From contig JASHOF010000012.1 of NCBI GenBank assembly GCA_030041255.1, positions 124,001-188,000 on the forward strand: DNA of 64,000 nucleotides. The letters are read 5' to 3'. Position numbers and translations under genes: made by a program. This stretch comes from Acetobacteraceae bacterium. GTDB lineage: Bacteria > Pseudomonadota > Alphaproteobacteria > Acetobacterales > Acetobacteraceae. Below, one piece after another: positions 26,933 to 34,822 of this stretch (its first letter is position 1; every line of letters begins with the position of its first letter). A model generated the notes under the pieces. That model was not told where the DNA came from. It worked only from the letters and a program-made list of their open reading frames with translations, and ran no database searches.

Positions 26933-28141
26933 ATGTCCACTTCCATCAGGATCGGGCGGCGCACGGTACTGGCGGGCGCCGGTGGGGCGGCGGTCGCAGC
27001 GACGCTGGGGCGGCCGGCGATCGCCGCCACCAAGACCTTCACGGTCGGCGTACTCGGCGTCCTGAGCGGCCCGGATGCCGCCTGGGGGCTGGTCAACAAG
27101 TACTGCGCAACCGCCACCGCCAACATGTACAACGCTGCGGGCGGCTTCCCGATCGGCGATGACAAGTATCACCTCGAGGTCGTGCCGGCCGACACGGAGC
27201 TTGATCCGAAAATCGCGGTTGCCGGGGCCGAGAAGCTGACCCAGCAGCTTGGCCTGCGCTACGTCATCGGGCCGAATACGGATACCGGTGCGCTCTCGGT
27301 CGCGCCGGTGATGAATCGCAGCAACACGATCTTCATTCCCTATGCGTTCAGCAGGCAGCTGTATACGCCGCCCGCCGAGAACGCGATTCTCGGCATGATC
27401 GCCTCCTACGAAGCAGGCCCGATCATCTACAAATACCTGATGCAAAAGCGCGGCGTGAAGTCGATTTCCTTCCTCGCCTCCAACGAGCCCGATGCGCTCG
27501 ACCAGCAGAAACAGGGCGTCGCAGCCGCCAGGAAGCTCAATCTGAAAATCCTCTCCGCTGATGCCACCTACCAGCCCAGCGCCACCGATTTCTTCGCCGT
27601 ACTGTCGCCGCTGGTCAGGCAGAAGCCGGATCTGATCGTGTTTTCCGGCGTCGCCCCGGCCACCGCCCCGCTGCTGATCAAGGCGGCGCGCCAACTGGGC
27701 TACAAGGGCCAGTTGTCAACGGAGACCGCGCAGAACATCAAGATCCTGCAGCAGGGGGCCGGCAAATATGCCGAAGGCTTCATCTCCGTCGGCGGCGCCT
27801 CCACGCCTGCCATCGAGTCCGATTATATGACGCGCTTCGCCAAGGAATATCAAAAAGTCGCCGGCGAATGGGACGACGAAGCCGGAACGAAGGTCTACGC
27901 GCTGGAGATGATCCTCCGCACCATCGCCAAGGCCGGGCCGAAGGCGCTCACCGACACCACCGCCTTCAAGGCCGAGATGGACAGCTTCGAAATCGCCAAT
28001 CCTTTCATGAAGGATCACCCGCCGCTGCGCTATGTCGGGACGGGGTATTTCCAGCAGAAGCGGCAGATCGGGGTGCCGCTGGTGGTGAACGAAGTGAAGA
28101 ACGGATCCTTCCAGACGCTTTTCGTGGGCTTCGTCTCCTGA
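26933..28141 (+). CDS. Branched-chain-amino-acid-type ABC substrate-binding protein
   Basis: 402 residues. Twin-arginine signal (GRRTVLAGAGGAAVAATLGRPAIAA, Arg at 8-9) and a type-1 periplasmic binding fold (LivK/HAAT family) beginning KTFTVGVLGVLSGPDAAWG. Such proteins bind amino acids, amides, urea or aromatic acids. Given the hydantoinase genes downstream, an amide, pyrimidine-derived or hydantoin-like ligand is plausible. A hairpin (28148-28170) follows the stop and may keep this gene's expression above that of the permeases. Confidence 0.87.
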   Translation: MSTSIRIGRRTVLAGAGGAAVAATLGRPAIAATKTFTVGVLGVLSGPDAAWGLVNKYCATATANMYNAAGGFPIGDDKYHLEVVPADTELDPKIAVAGAEKLTQQLGLRYVIGPNTDTGALSVAPVMNRSNTIFIPYAFSRQLYTPPAENAILGMIASYEAGPIIYKYLMQKRGVKSISFLASNEPDALDQQKQGVAAARKLNLKILSADATYQPSATDFFAVLSPLVRQKPDLIVFSGVAPATAPLLIKAARQLGYKGQLSTETAQNIKILQQGAGKYAEGFISVGGASTPAIESDYMTRFAKEYQKVAGEWDDEAGTKVYALEMILRTIAKAGPKALTDTTAFKAEMDSFEIANPFMKDHPPLRYVGTGYFQQKRQIGVPLVVNEVKNGSFQTLFVGFVS

Positions 28142-28147
28142 ATTGCG

Positions 28148-28170
28148 GGCGCCGGCAACAAGCCGGCGCC
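28148..28170 (+). terminator. Hairpin between binding protein and permease genes
   Basis: GGCGCCGGC, loop AACAA, GCCGGCGCC: a perfect 9-bp GC stem seven bases after the binding-protein stop, without a T tract. Such intercistronic hairpins commonly stabilise the 5' message or partly terminate, giving excess binding protein over membrane subunits. Confidence 0.55.
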
Positions 28171-28195
28171 ATCTCTCCGGGATCCGGCTCCGGAC

Positions 28196-29056
28196 ATGAC
28201 CCAGATTTTGATCGACGGCTGCGTGCTCTCGGCCAATTACGCGCTGATCGCACTCGGGATCACGCTGATATTCAGCATCATCAACCTGCTCAATTTCGCC
28301 CATGGCGAGTTGTTCATGGTCGGCGCCTTCATGGTCTATTACGTCTATGGGGTGTTCCATCTGCCCTTCGTCGCCGGGCTCGTCGTCGCCGCGCTGGTCA
28401 CCGCCGTGATTGGCGCCCTCTTCGAGAAGTTCTTTTTCGCCCCGGTGATGCGCTCCTCGACGCGCGAGGAGAACTCCATGCTGCTCGCGGTCGGCACCGC
28501 GCTCCTCCTGGACAGCGTGGCGCTGTTCGCCTTCGGGCACGAACAGCGCGGTGTGCCGGACGTGATCCCGGGCGTGATGCAGATCGCCGGCGGCTTCCTG
28601 CCGTATCAGCGGCTTCTCGTGCTGGTGGTCTCACTCGTGCTGGTCGGCGTGCTGTTGTGGTTCGTGCAATATACACGTCCCGGACGGGCGATGCGGGCGC
28701 TCGCGCAGGACCGCGACGCGGCGCGCCTGATGGGCGTCAATGTGGAGCGGACCTCCATGCTCGGCTTCGCGATCGGCGCCGCCCTCGCGGGGCTCGCGGG
28801 CGGCCTTCTGGTGACCGTCCAGGGTATCAGTGCCGGGGCCGGCCCGGCGATTTCGATCAAGGCCTTCATCATGATCATGATCGGCGGCGCCGGCGTGGTC
28901 GGCGGCGCCCTGCTGGGTGCCGTGGTCCTGGGGTTTGCCGAATCGATCGGCTACTCGCTGCTTCCGGGATCTGAAACCTATCTTCTGATCTTCGTCGCAC
29001 TGATCCTGTTCCTGATCATCCGGCCGCAGGGGATCATGGGACACCCATGGGGCTGA
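28196..29056 (+). CDS. LivH-like ABC permease
   Basis: 286 residues, about eight membrane helices, starting MTQILIDGCVLSANYALIALGITLIFSIINLLNFAHGELF, a typical LivH opening. The conserved cytoplasmic loop TRPGRAMRALAQDRDAARLMGVNVERTSML is near residues 160-190. Forms the inner-membrane pore with the LivM-like protein. Its stop lies ten bases inside the next gene. Confidence 0.88.
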   Translation: MTQILIDGCVLSANYALIALGITLIFSIINLLNFAHGELFMVGAFMVYYVYGVFHLPFVAGLVVAALVTAVIGALFEKFFFAPVMRSSTREENSMLLAVGTALLLDSVALFAFGHEQRGVPDVIPGVMQIAGGFLPYQRLLVLVVSLVLVGVLLWFVQYTRPGRAMRALAQDRDAARLMGVNVERTSMLGFAIGAALAGLAGGLLVTVQGISAGAGPAISIKAFIMIMIGGAGVVGGALLGAVVLGFAESIGYSLLPGSETYLLIFVALILFLIIRPQGIMGHPWG

Positions 29057-30042
29057 CCCGGCAAGGAAGCGGTGTGAATGCGGCGACGGGCGGAGCAGCG
29101 CGCATGCTTGCCCATACCGCTCTGGGATTTGCCGCCCTTGCCGTGCTGTTCCTGCTGATCCTGCCCGCCCTCTTTGCCGGCAACGGCTACTGGCTGACGG
29201 TGCTCGGCAACGCAGCCCTGCTGGCCTTCGCCAGCCTCGGCGTGTGGCTCACCTTCTCGATCGGCCGCATCAACATCGCGCAGGGCGCTTTCGCGCTGAT
29301 CGGCGGTTATGTCACCGCTATTCTCGACACCCGGTACGGGTTTTCGTTCTTCGCTTCACTGCCGCTCGCGGGGATCATCGCGGGGCTGGTGGGCTACGCC
29401 GTCGGCTGGCCGATTCTCCGGCTGAAGGGTGTTTATTTTGCGATGATCACCCTGGTCCTGACCGAAGTCGCGACCTATGCCTTCCTGAACGGCGGCAGCT
29501 TCACCAACGCCGCCTCCGGCATCACCGACATTCCCCGCCCCCGCCTGCTCGCGACTTCGCTCGATCTTTATCTCGCCTCCGCCGTGCTGCTTCTGATCGG
29601 CGTCGTCATCGTCTGGCGCTTTCACATCTCCCCGGTCGGTGCGGTGTTTCGCGCCATGCGCCAGGGGGAGGAACTGGCCGCCTCGCTCGGAATCGACATC
29701 GCCCGCTACCGGCTCCTGGCCTTCGTCGTCTCCTCCGGCATGGGGGGAATCGCGGGGGCGATGTTCGCGGCCGTGCAGCAGAATGTCTTTCCGACCTCCT
29801 ATTCGGTCAATGACAGCATCAACTTCATGCTCTACTGCTTCCTGGGCGGGCTCGAGTGGGTGGTCGGCCCGGTAGTCGGTTCCTTCCTGCTGATCGTCGT
29901 CTTCCAGCTTCTGTCGGCGATTCAGCGCTTTCAGGTTCTCCTCTATGCCATCCTGATGATCGTCGTGATGCTGTTCCTGCCGAACGGCATCCTGAGCCTG
30001 CCGCGCGTCGTCTCCGGCTGGCGGAACAGGCGCGCCGCATGA
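29047..30042 (+). CDS. LivM-like ABC permease
   Basis: 331 residues with roughly nine membrane helices. LivM-type features are VLGNAALLAFASLGVWLTFSIGRINIAQGAFALIGGY near the N-terminus and the loop VGAVFRAMRQGEELAASLGIDIARYRLLAF near 195-225. Overlaps the LivH gene by ten bp; its stop overlaps the ATPase ATG. Confidence 0.87.
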   Translation: MGLTRQGSGVNAATGGAARMLAHTALGFAALAVLFLLILPALFAGNGYWLTVLGNAALLAFASLGVWLTFSIGRINIAQGAFALIGGYVTAILDTRYGFSFFASLPLAGIIAGLVGYAVGWPILRLKGVYFAMITLVLTEVATYAFLNGGSFTNAASGITDIPRPRLLATSLDLYLASAVLLLIGVVIVWRFHISPVGAVFRAMRQGEELAASLGIDIARYRLLAFVVSSGMGGIAGAMFAAVQQNVFPTSYSVNDSINFMLYCFLGGLEWVVGPVVGSFLLIVVFQLLSAIQRFQVLLYAILMIVVMLFLPNGILSLPRVVSGWRNRRAA

Positions 30043-30815
30043 GCCTTTTGGAGATCGATCACCTGACACGCCGGTTCGGCGGCCTGCTGGCGGTGAACGA
30101 CGTCTCCTTCCGCGTCGAGGAAGGGGAAATACTTTCGGTCATCGGCCCCAACGGGGCCGGCAAATCGACACTGTTCAAGCTGGTTGCGGGCTTTCTCAGG
30201 CCCTCGAGTGGTACCATCCGCTTTGCCGGTCAGCGGATCGACGGCATGAAGCCGCACGCGATCGCCGCGCGGGGCCTGGTGCGCACCTTCCAGGAGAGCA
30301 CCGTGTTTCGCGAGATGACGGCGCTCGAGAACGTCGTCGTCGCGCATCATCTGCGCCGCCGGGCCGGGGATTTCGCCACCCTGATCGCAACCGGCCGGGC
30401 GCGCGCGGAACAGGCGGAATGCGTGCGCGATGCCGATGCCATCCTGGATCGGCTCGGACTCTCTCACGTGCGCGGCGAACGTGCGCGCAATCTGCCGCAT
30501 GGCCATTTGCGGGCCCTCGGTGTCGCCATCGCGCTGGCGGCACGCCCGCGGATCGTGCTGCTGGACGAACCGTTCGCGGGCATGAACTCGGAGGAGACGC
30601 ACCAGGCGGTGGAAATGGTGCGCGGCGTGCGTGCCCAGGGTGTGACGGTGGTTCTGGTCGAGCACGACATGGGCGCGGTGATGCGGCTCAGTGACCGCAT
30701 CGTCGTGCTGAATTTCGGGACCATGATCGCGACCGGCACGCCAGCCGCGATCCAGGAAGACCCGGCGGTGATCGATGCCTATCTCGGCCGTGCCGACGAT
30801 GTGGTCGGGCTCTAG
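30039..30815 (+). CDS. LivG-like ABC ATP-binding protein
   Basis: 258 residues from ATG 30039. Walker A GPNGAGKSTLF (about 38-48) and Walker B RIVLLDEPFAGMN. The signature loop is weak: ARNLPHGHLRALGVAIAL stands where LSYGxQR is expected, so the usual Ser-Gly-Gly pattern is replaced by LPHGHLRA. Switch His in VLVEHDMGAV. One of the two ATPases of the Liv-type importer. After its stop the operon is interrupted by 238 bp of hairpins and a repeat before the second ATPase. Confidence 0.85.
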   Translation: MSLLEIDHLTRRFGGLLAVNDVSFRVEEGEILSVIGPNGAGKSTLFKLVAGFLRPSSGTIRFAGQRIDGMKPHAIAARGLVRTFQESTVFREMTALENVVVAHHLRRRAGDFATLIATGRARAEQAECVRDADAILDRLGLSHVRGERARNLPHGHLRALGVAIALAARPRIVLLDEPFAGMNSEETHQAVEMVRGVRAQGVTVVLVEHDMGAVMRLSDRIVVLNFGTMIATGTPAAIQEDPAVIDAYLGRADDVVGL

Positions 30816-30868
30816 TGTGCCGACTCCAACGCTTGATACCGTAGGATGCACCCTAGTGGTCGGCACAC
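30815..30868. repeat. Long-loop inverted repeat after livG
   Basis: GTGTGCCGAC (30815-30824) and GTCGGCACAC (30859-30868) are perfect 10-bp inverted repeats enclosing 34 bp. The left arm begins at the last base of the livG-like stop codon. It could be a terminator-like stem or the ends of a very small decayed element. Confidence 0.45.
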
Positions 30869-30903
30869 ACCTCTTTATTTTCAGTGGCCTGCTAATCCCC
30901 TTT

Positions 30904-30928
30904 CGTTTGCTGCCGGCGGCAGCAAACG
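30904..30928. repeat. Perfect 25-bp palindrome
   Basis: CGTTTGCTGCCG-G-CGGCAGCAAACG: two 12-bp arms around one central base, in the gap between the two Liv ATPase genes. It would form a very stable cruciform or stem. No T tract follows. Role unknown. Confidence 0.6.
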
Positions 30929-30943
30929 TCGGGGGCAGGACAC

Positions 30944-31048
30944 GAGAGCGTGTTCAGGTTGACTGAACACGCTCTCCTTTGTCTGACCGGGCGGATCGAC
31001 GCACTCCCGGATCGCTTCGCGATGCCAGTCAGGCGCGATCCGCTCTAG
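30944..31048 (+). repeat. Intergenic repeat, copy A (upstream of livF)
   Basis: About 104 bp. It begins with a hairpin of perfect 14-bp arms (30944-30957 and 30963-30976, loop GTTGA). A segment with internal dyads follows (GGATCGC/GCGAT-type and an outer GCGGAT/ATCCGC pairing), ending in CGCTCTAG just before the livF-like start. Copy B beyond livF is the same sequence inverted, with nine mismatches in the 73 bp after the hairpin. It resembles REP/BIME-like structured repeats. It lies so close to livF that it must form its 5' leader. Confidence 0.75.
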
Positions 31049-31053
31049 CCCCG

Positions 31054-31773
31054 ATGCTGCTCTCGATCCGCAACCTCGTCGTCCGCTATGACCGCGTGCT
31101 GGCGGTACACGAGGCATCGCTCGCCTGCGAGGAAGGCGGCTGCATCGCGCTGATCGGGGCCAACGGTGCCGGAAAATCCTCCACTTTGCGCGCCATTACC
31201 GGTCTGGTTCGGCCCAGTGCCGGCGAAATCACCTTCGCCGGCGAGCGCATCGACCGCCTCGGCCCGGCGGCGATCGTCGCCCGCGGCGTCTCCATGGTGC
31301 CCGAAGGGCGACGCGTCTTCCCGTTGATGAGCGTGCGTGACAACCTGATGATGGGCGCCCACCTGCGCCGCGACGAAGCGGCGATCAGGGCCGATCTTGC
31401 CAGGCTGCTCGACCGGTTTCCGCGACTCGCCGAACGGATCGGCCAGCAGGCCGGCACGCTTTCCGGCGGCGAACAGGAAATGCTGGTGGTCGCGCGTGCC
31501 CTGATGGCACGGCCGAAACTCCTGCTGCTGGACGAGCCCTCGCTCGGCCTTGCCCCGATGGTGGTGCGCGACATCGCCTTCCTGATCCGTTCGATCAACC
31601 AGGACGACAAGGTGAGCGTGGTCCTGGTGGAACAGAATTCACGCATGGCATTGCGCATCTCCGACCACGCCTACGTGCTGGAGACCGGACGTGTCGCACT
31701 CAGCGGCCCGTCGCACGAACTGGCCGCGGACGACCATGTGCGGCGCCTCTATCTCGGCGTCGGTGCCGAGTAG
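31054..31773 (+). CDS. LivF-like ABC ATP-binding protein
   Basis: 239 residues from ATG 31054; the frame is open to 30979, but that part is the repeat. Walker A GANGAGKSSTLR (about 34-45), Q-loop region VSMVPEGRRVFPLMSV typical of LivF, signature LSGGEQEMLVVARALM, Walker B LLLLDEPSLGLAP. Second ATPase of the importer. Unlike the other genes of the unit it is separated by 238 bp upstream and 268 bp downstream, each gap containing an inverted copy of one structured repeat, so the gene could in principle be flipped by recombination. No strong ribosome-binding site is visible. Confidence 0.87.
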   Translation: MLLSIRNLVVRYDRVLAVHEASLACEEGGCIALIGANGAGKSSTLRAITGLVRPSAGEITFAGERIDRLGPAAIVARGVSMVPEGRRVFPLMSVRDNLMMGAHLRRDEAAIRADLARLLDRFPRLAERIGQQAGTLSGGEQEMLVVARALMARPKLLLLDEPSLGLAPMVVRDIAFLIRSINQDDKVSVVLVEQNSRMALRISDHAYVLETGRVALSGPSHELAADDHVRRLYLGVGAE

Positions 31774-31860
31774 CCGGGGCAGAGGATGGCGCGGCCGTTT
31801 CTCCCATGCTGCCTGGAGGCGGATGCGCCGGGCGCGCCGATCGGATCTGAAAATCGCATC

Positions 31861-31965
31861 TTAGAGCGGATCGCGCTTGACTGGAATCGCGAAGCGATCC
31901 AGGAGCGCATGAATCCGCTCGGTCAGACAAAGGAGAGCGTGTTCAGGTTGACTGAACACGCTCTG
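31861..31965 (-). repeat. Intergenic repeat, copy B (downstream of livF, inverted)
   Basis: Inverted copy of the 30944-31048 repeat. Its hairpin arms (31934-31946 and 31952-31964) are 13 bp, and the loop is GTTGA on the plus strand as in copy A, i.e. the loop is not inverted relative to the arms. The rest reads TTAGAGCGGATCGCGC... on the plus strand. It sits 77 bp before the hydantoinase start. Confidence 0.75.
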
Positions 31966-32041
31966 GGTGTGGCCCGCATCGATCCCGGACCGCCGGGGCG
32001 GGCAGGCCCGGTGGCATCCTGAAACGCGGAAGGTTCATTGC

Positions 32042-33487
32042 ATGATCGATTTCGATCTGGTGGTACGCGGGGGTACTGTCGTCACCGGCACTGACACGAT
32101 GCGCGCCGATCTCGGCATTCGTGCCGGCCGCATCGCTGCCATCGCGGAGAAGATCGAGGGCAGAGCGACGCTGGATGCCGGCGGCTTGCTGGTGCTGCCC
32201 GGAGGTGTCGATTCGCATTGCCATATCGAACAGTTGCGGGCCGGCGGCGGGGCTGACGAGGAAACATGGGAGAGCGGCAGCCGCTCCTGCTTCGCGGGCG
32301 GCACCACCTCCGTGATCACGTTCTCGACCCAGTTCAAGGGTGGCGGGATCCTGGAACCGCTCGCCGCGTATCGCAAGCGCGCCGGCCGGGCGATGGTGGA
32401 TTACAGCTTCCACCAGATCATCACCGATCCTACGGACGCGGTGGTATGGAAGGAGATCCCGGAGATCGTCGGTGACGGCATTCGCAGCCTCAAGGTGTTC
32501 CTCACCTACGACGCCATGCATCTGGACGACCGGCAATACCTGCGTGTGCTGGCCGCCGCCCGGCGCAACGGCGCCCTGGTCACCGTGCATTGCGAGAACT
32601 ACGAGGCCATTCGCTGGCGGACCGAGGCGTTGCTCGCCGACGGGAAGGCCGCGCCGAAATACCATAGCTGGTCGCGGCCGCGGATGATCGAGCGGGAGGC
32701 GACGCAGCGCGCCATTGCGCTCGCCGAACTGGTGGACCAGCCGATCCAGGTGTTCCATGTTTCATGTGCCGAGGTGGCGAAGGAGATTGCGCGGGCACAG
32801 GCGAGAGGACTCAAGGTCTGGGGCGAGACCTGCCCGCAGTACCTGGCGCTCACCGCGGCCGACATGGACCGGCCTGGCTTCGAGGGGGCCAAGTTCATGT
32901 GCAGCCCGGCGCCGCGTGACGCGGCGGACCATGCCGGGGTGTGGGACATGGTGCGCCGTGGCGTGCTCGATGTGGTCAGTTCCGACCATTCCGGCTTCCG
33001 TTACGAAGGGACGCGCGGCAAGCGCGCGAACGGGGCGGATGCGAGTTTTCGCGATATTCCGAATGGCGTTCCCGGCCTCGCGACGCGGCTGCCGATCCTG
33101 TTCAGCGAGGGGGTCGTCGCGGGCCGGATCGATATCAACCAGTTCGTGCGCCTGATTGCCACGACGCCGGCCAAACTCTTCGGCCTCTATCCGCAGAAGG
33201 GCAGCATCGCGGTCGGCGCGGATGCCGACCTCGTGCTGTGGGACGCGACCAGGCAGGTGACGCTCAGCAATGGGCTGCTGCAGCAGGCGATCGATTACAC
33301 GCCCTACGAGGGCATGCAGGTGACGGGCTGGCCGGTTGCGACGCTGCGCCGCGGCGAGGTGGTGATGCGCGACGGGCGGGTGCAGGCCGAGCCGGGCAGC
33401 GGGCGCTTCCTGCCGCGTGGCCCCTACGAGGCCGCGAAGCCGCGCGGCGTGCTGCCCGACGGGTTCGACGCCAGCCGTTTCGCCTGA
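32042..33487 (+). CDS. Hydantoinase/dihydropyrimidinase-type cyclic amidohydrolase
   Basis: 481 residues from ATG 32042. Amidohydrolase landmarks: the first metal motif is GGVDSHCHIEQ (HxH, about 59-61), with Cys where most relatives have Thr. The bridging carboxylated Lys is in SLKVFLTYD (about 155), His ligands are in TVHCEN and FHVSC, and the catalytic Asp is in VSSDHSGF. These enzymes open cyclic ureides such as hydantoins and dihydropyrimidines to N-carbamoyl acids. The next gene encodes an N-carbamoyl-amino-acid-type amidohydrolase, the natural second step. Preceded by a Liv-type importer. Confidence 0.88.
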   Translation: MIDFDLVVRGGTVVTGTDTMRADLGIRAGRIAAIAEKIEGRATLDAGGLLVLPGGVDSHCHIEQLRAGGGADEETWESGSRSCFAGGTTSVITFSTQFKGGGILEPLAAYRKRAGRAMVDYSFHQIITDPTDAVVWKEIPEIVGDGIRSLKVFLTYDAMHLDDRQYLRVLAAARRNGALVTVHCENYEAIRWRTEALLADGKAAPKYHSWSRPRMIEREATQRAIALAELVDQPIQVFHVSCAEVAKEIARAQARGLKVWGETCPQYLALTAADMDRPGFEGAKFMCSPAPRDAADHAGVWDMVRRGVLDVVSSDHSGFRYEGTRGKRANGADASFRDIPNGVPGLATRLPILFSEGVVAGRIDINQFVRLIATTPAKLFGLYPQKGSIAVGADADLVLWDATRQVTLSNGLLQQAIDYTPYEGMQVTGWPVATLRRGEVVMRDGRVQAEPGSGRFLPRGPYEAAKPRGVLPDGFDASRFA

Positions 33488-33523
33488 GTTTGGCCCCGGT
33501 TCATCCTGGCGAGGAGAACAGCG

Positions 33524-34798
33524 ATGATCGCTCCGAATGACGCGACCCACGGTTCGGGACGAACTGCGGGTGAGGTGGTCATGGCGCGGCTGGATGAGCT
33601 GGCGTGCTTTTCGGCCGAACCGGGCGCTCTGACCCGCCTTTACCTCTCCACCGAACACAAGGCGGCCGCCCTCAGAGTGCAGGCCTGGATGCAGGAAGCC
33701 GGCATGGATGCCGAGATCGACGCGGCAGGCAACGTCGTCGGCCGTTACGAGGGCCTGGGGCCGGGCCTCCCGGCCGTGCTCCTCGGCTCCCACATCGATA
33801 CCGTGCGCAACGCCGGCAGGTACGACGGCTGCTTCGGCGTCATCGCCGCGATCGAGGCGGTGGCGAATCTCAAGCAGGCGCGCGAGCGCCTGCCCTTTGC
33901 GATCGAAGTCATTGCGTTCGGCGAGGAGGAGGGGGTCCGGTTTCCGGTGGCGCTGACCACCTCGCGCGCCGTTGCCGGAACGCTCGACAGGGCGGCGCTG
34001 GATGCGTTGGACGCCGATGGGATCAGCATCCGCGAAGCGCTGCAGCGGTTCGGCTGCAATCCGTCCGGGATCGCGAGCGTGGCGCGCCGGCGACCGGACG
34101 TGCTGGCCTATGTCGAATTGCACATCGAGCAGGGCCCTGTACTCGAGGCCGAGGGCCTGCCGGTCGGCGTCGTGACCGCGATCGCGGCGGCGGCGCGGTT
34201 TACGGGCGAGGTCACCGGCATGGCCGGCCACGCGGGAACCGTTCCAATGGCGCTGCGCCGCGATGCACTGGCCGCGGCGGCGGAAATGATCCTCGCCATC
34301 GAACGGGTCGGGCGTTCGACGGAGGACCTCGTTGCCACTGTCGGCAGGATCGAAGCGATCCCGGGAGCGGTCAACGTGGTGCCGGGCGGGGCGCGTTTCA
34401 CTCTTGATGTCAGAGGCCCGAGCGAGGCGGTGCGCGATGCCGGCGTGGCGCACATCGAACGGGAGCTGAAAGCGATCGCCGGGAGGCGCACTGTTTCCGT
34501 ACAGCTCTCGCATTCCTACGAGGAGGCCGCCGCCATCTGCGCGCCGTGGCTCGTGGACCAGCTTGCTGCCGCAGTGGAGCGAAACGGCATCGCGCCCAGG
34601 AGACTGCCGAGCGGTGCCGGACACGACGGACTTGCGATGGTCTCGCTCTGCCCGGTCGGCATGCTGTTCGTGCGTTGCGCGGGGGGCATCAGTCACCACC
34701 CGGCAGAGGCGATCACGAGCGAGGACGCCGAGATCGCGATCCGCGTGCTGATCGATTTTCTGCGCCATTTCGCCTCGCCCGGCGGCAGCGCTGACTGA
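33524..34798 (+). CDS. Zn-dependent N-carbamoyl amino acid / allantoate-type amidohydrolase (M20)
   Basis: 424 residues. M20/amidase-hydantoinase-carbamoylase motifs: His and Asp ligands in LLGSHIDTVRNAGRYDGCFG (about 86-105), the catalytic Glu pair in AFGEEEGVRF (about 131-140), a ligand His in VELHIEQGP, and a dimerisation-domain MAGHAGTVPM. Hydrolyses N-carbamoyl-amino acids or beta-ureido acids to the free amino acid, CO2 and ammonia. A GAGGAGAAC site precedes the ATG, 36 bp after the hydantoinase, so the two form a pathway pair. Confidence 0.88.
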   Translation: MIAPNDATHGSGRTAGEVVMARLDELACFSAEPGALTRLYLSTEHKAAALRVQAWMQEAGMDAEIDAAGNVVGRYEGLGPGLPAVLLGSHIDTVRNAGRYDGCFGVIAAIEAVANLKQARERLPFAIEVIAFGEEEGVRFPVALTTSRAVAGTLDRAALDALDADGISIREALQRFGCNPSGIASVARRRPDVLAYVELHIEQGPVLEAEGLPVGVVTAIAAAARFTGEVTGMAGHAGTVPMALRRDALAAAAEMILAIERVGRSTEDLVATVGRIEAIPGAVNVVPGGARFTLDVRGPSEAVRDAGVAHIERELKAIAGRRTVSVQLSHSYEEAAAICAPWLVDQLAAAVERNGIAPRRLPSGAGHDGLAMVSLCPVGMLFVRCAGGISHHPAEAITSEDAEIAIRVLIDFLRHFASPGGSAD

Positions 34799-34822
34799 TG
34801 ATCGCGGCAAGGAGGCACGAGC

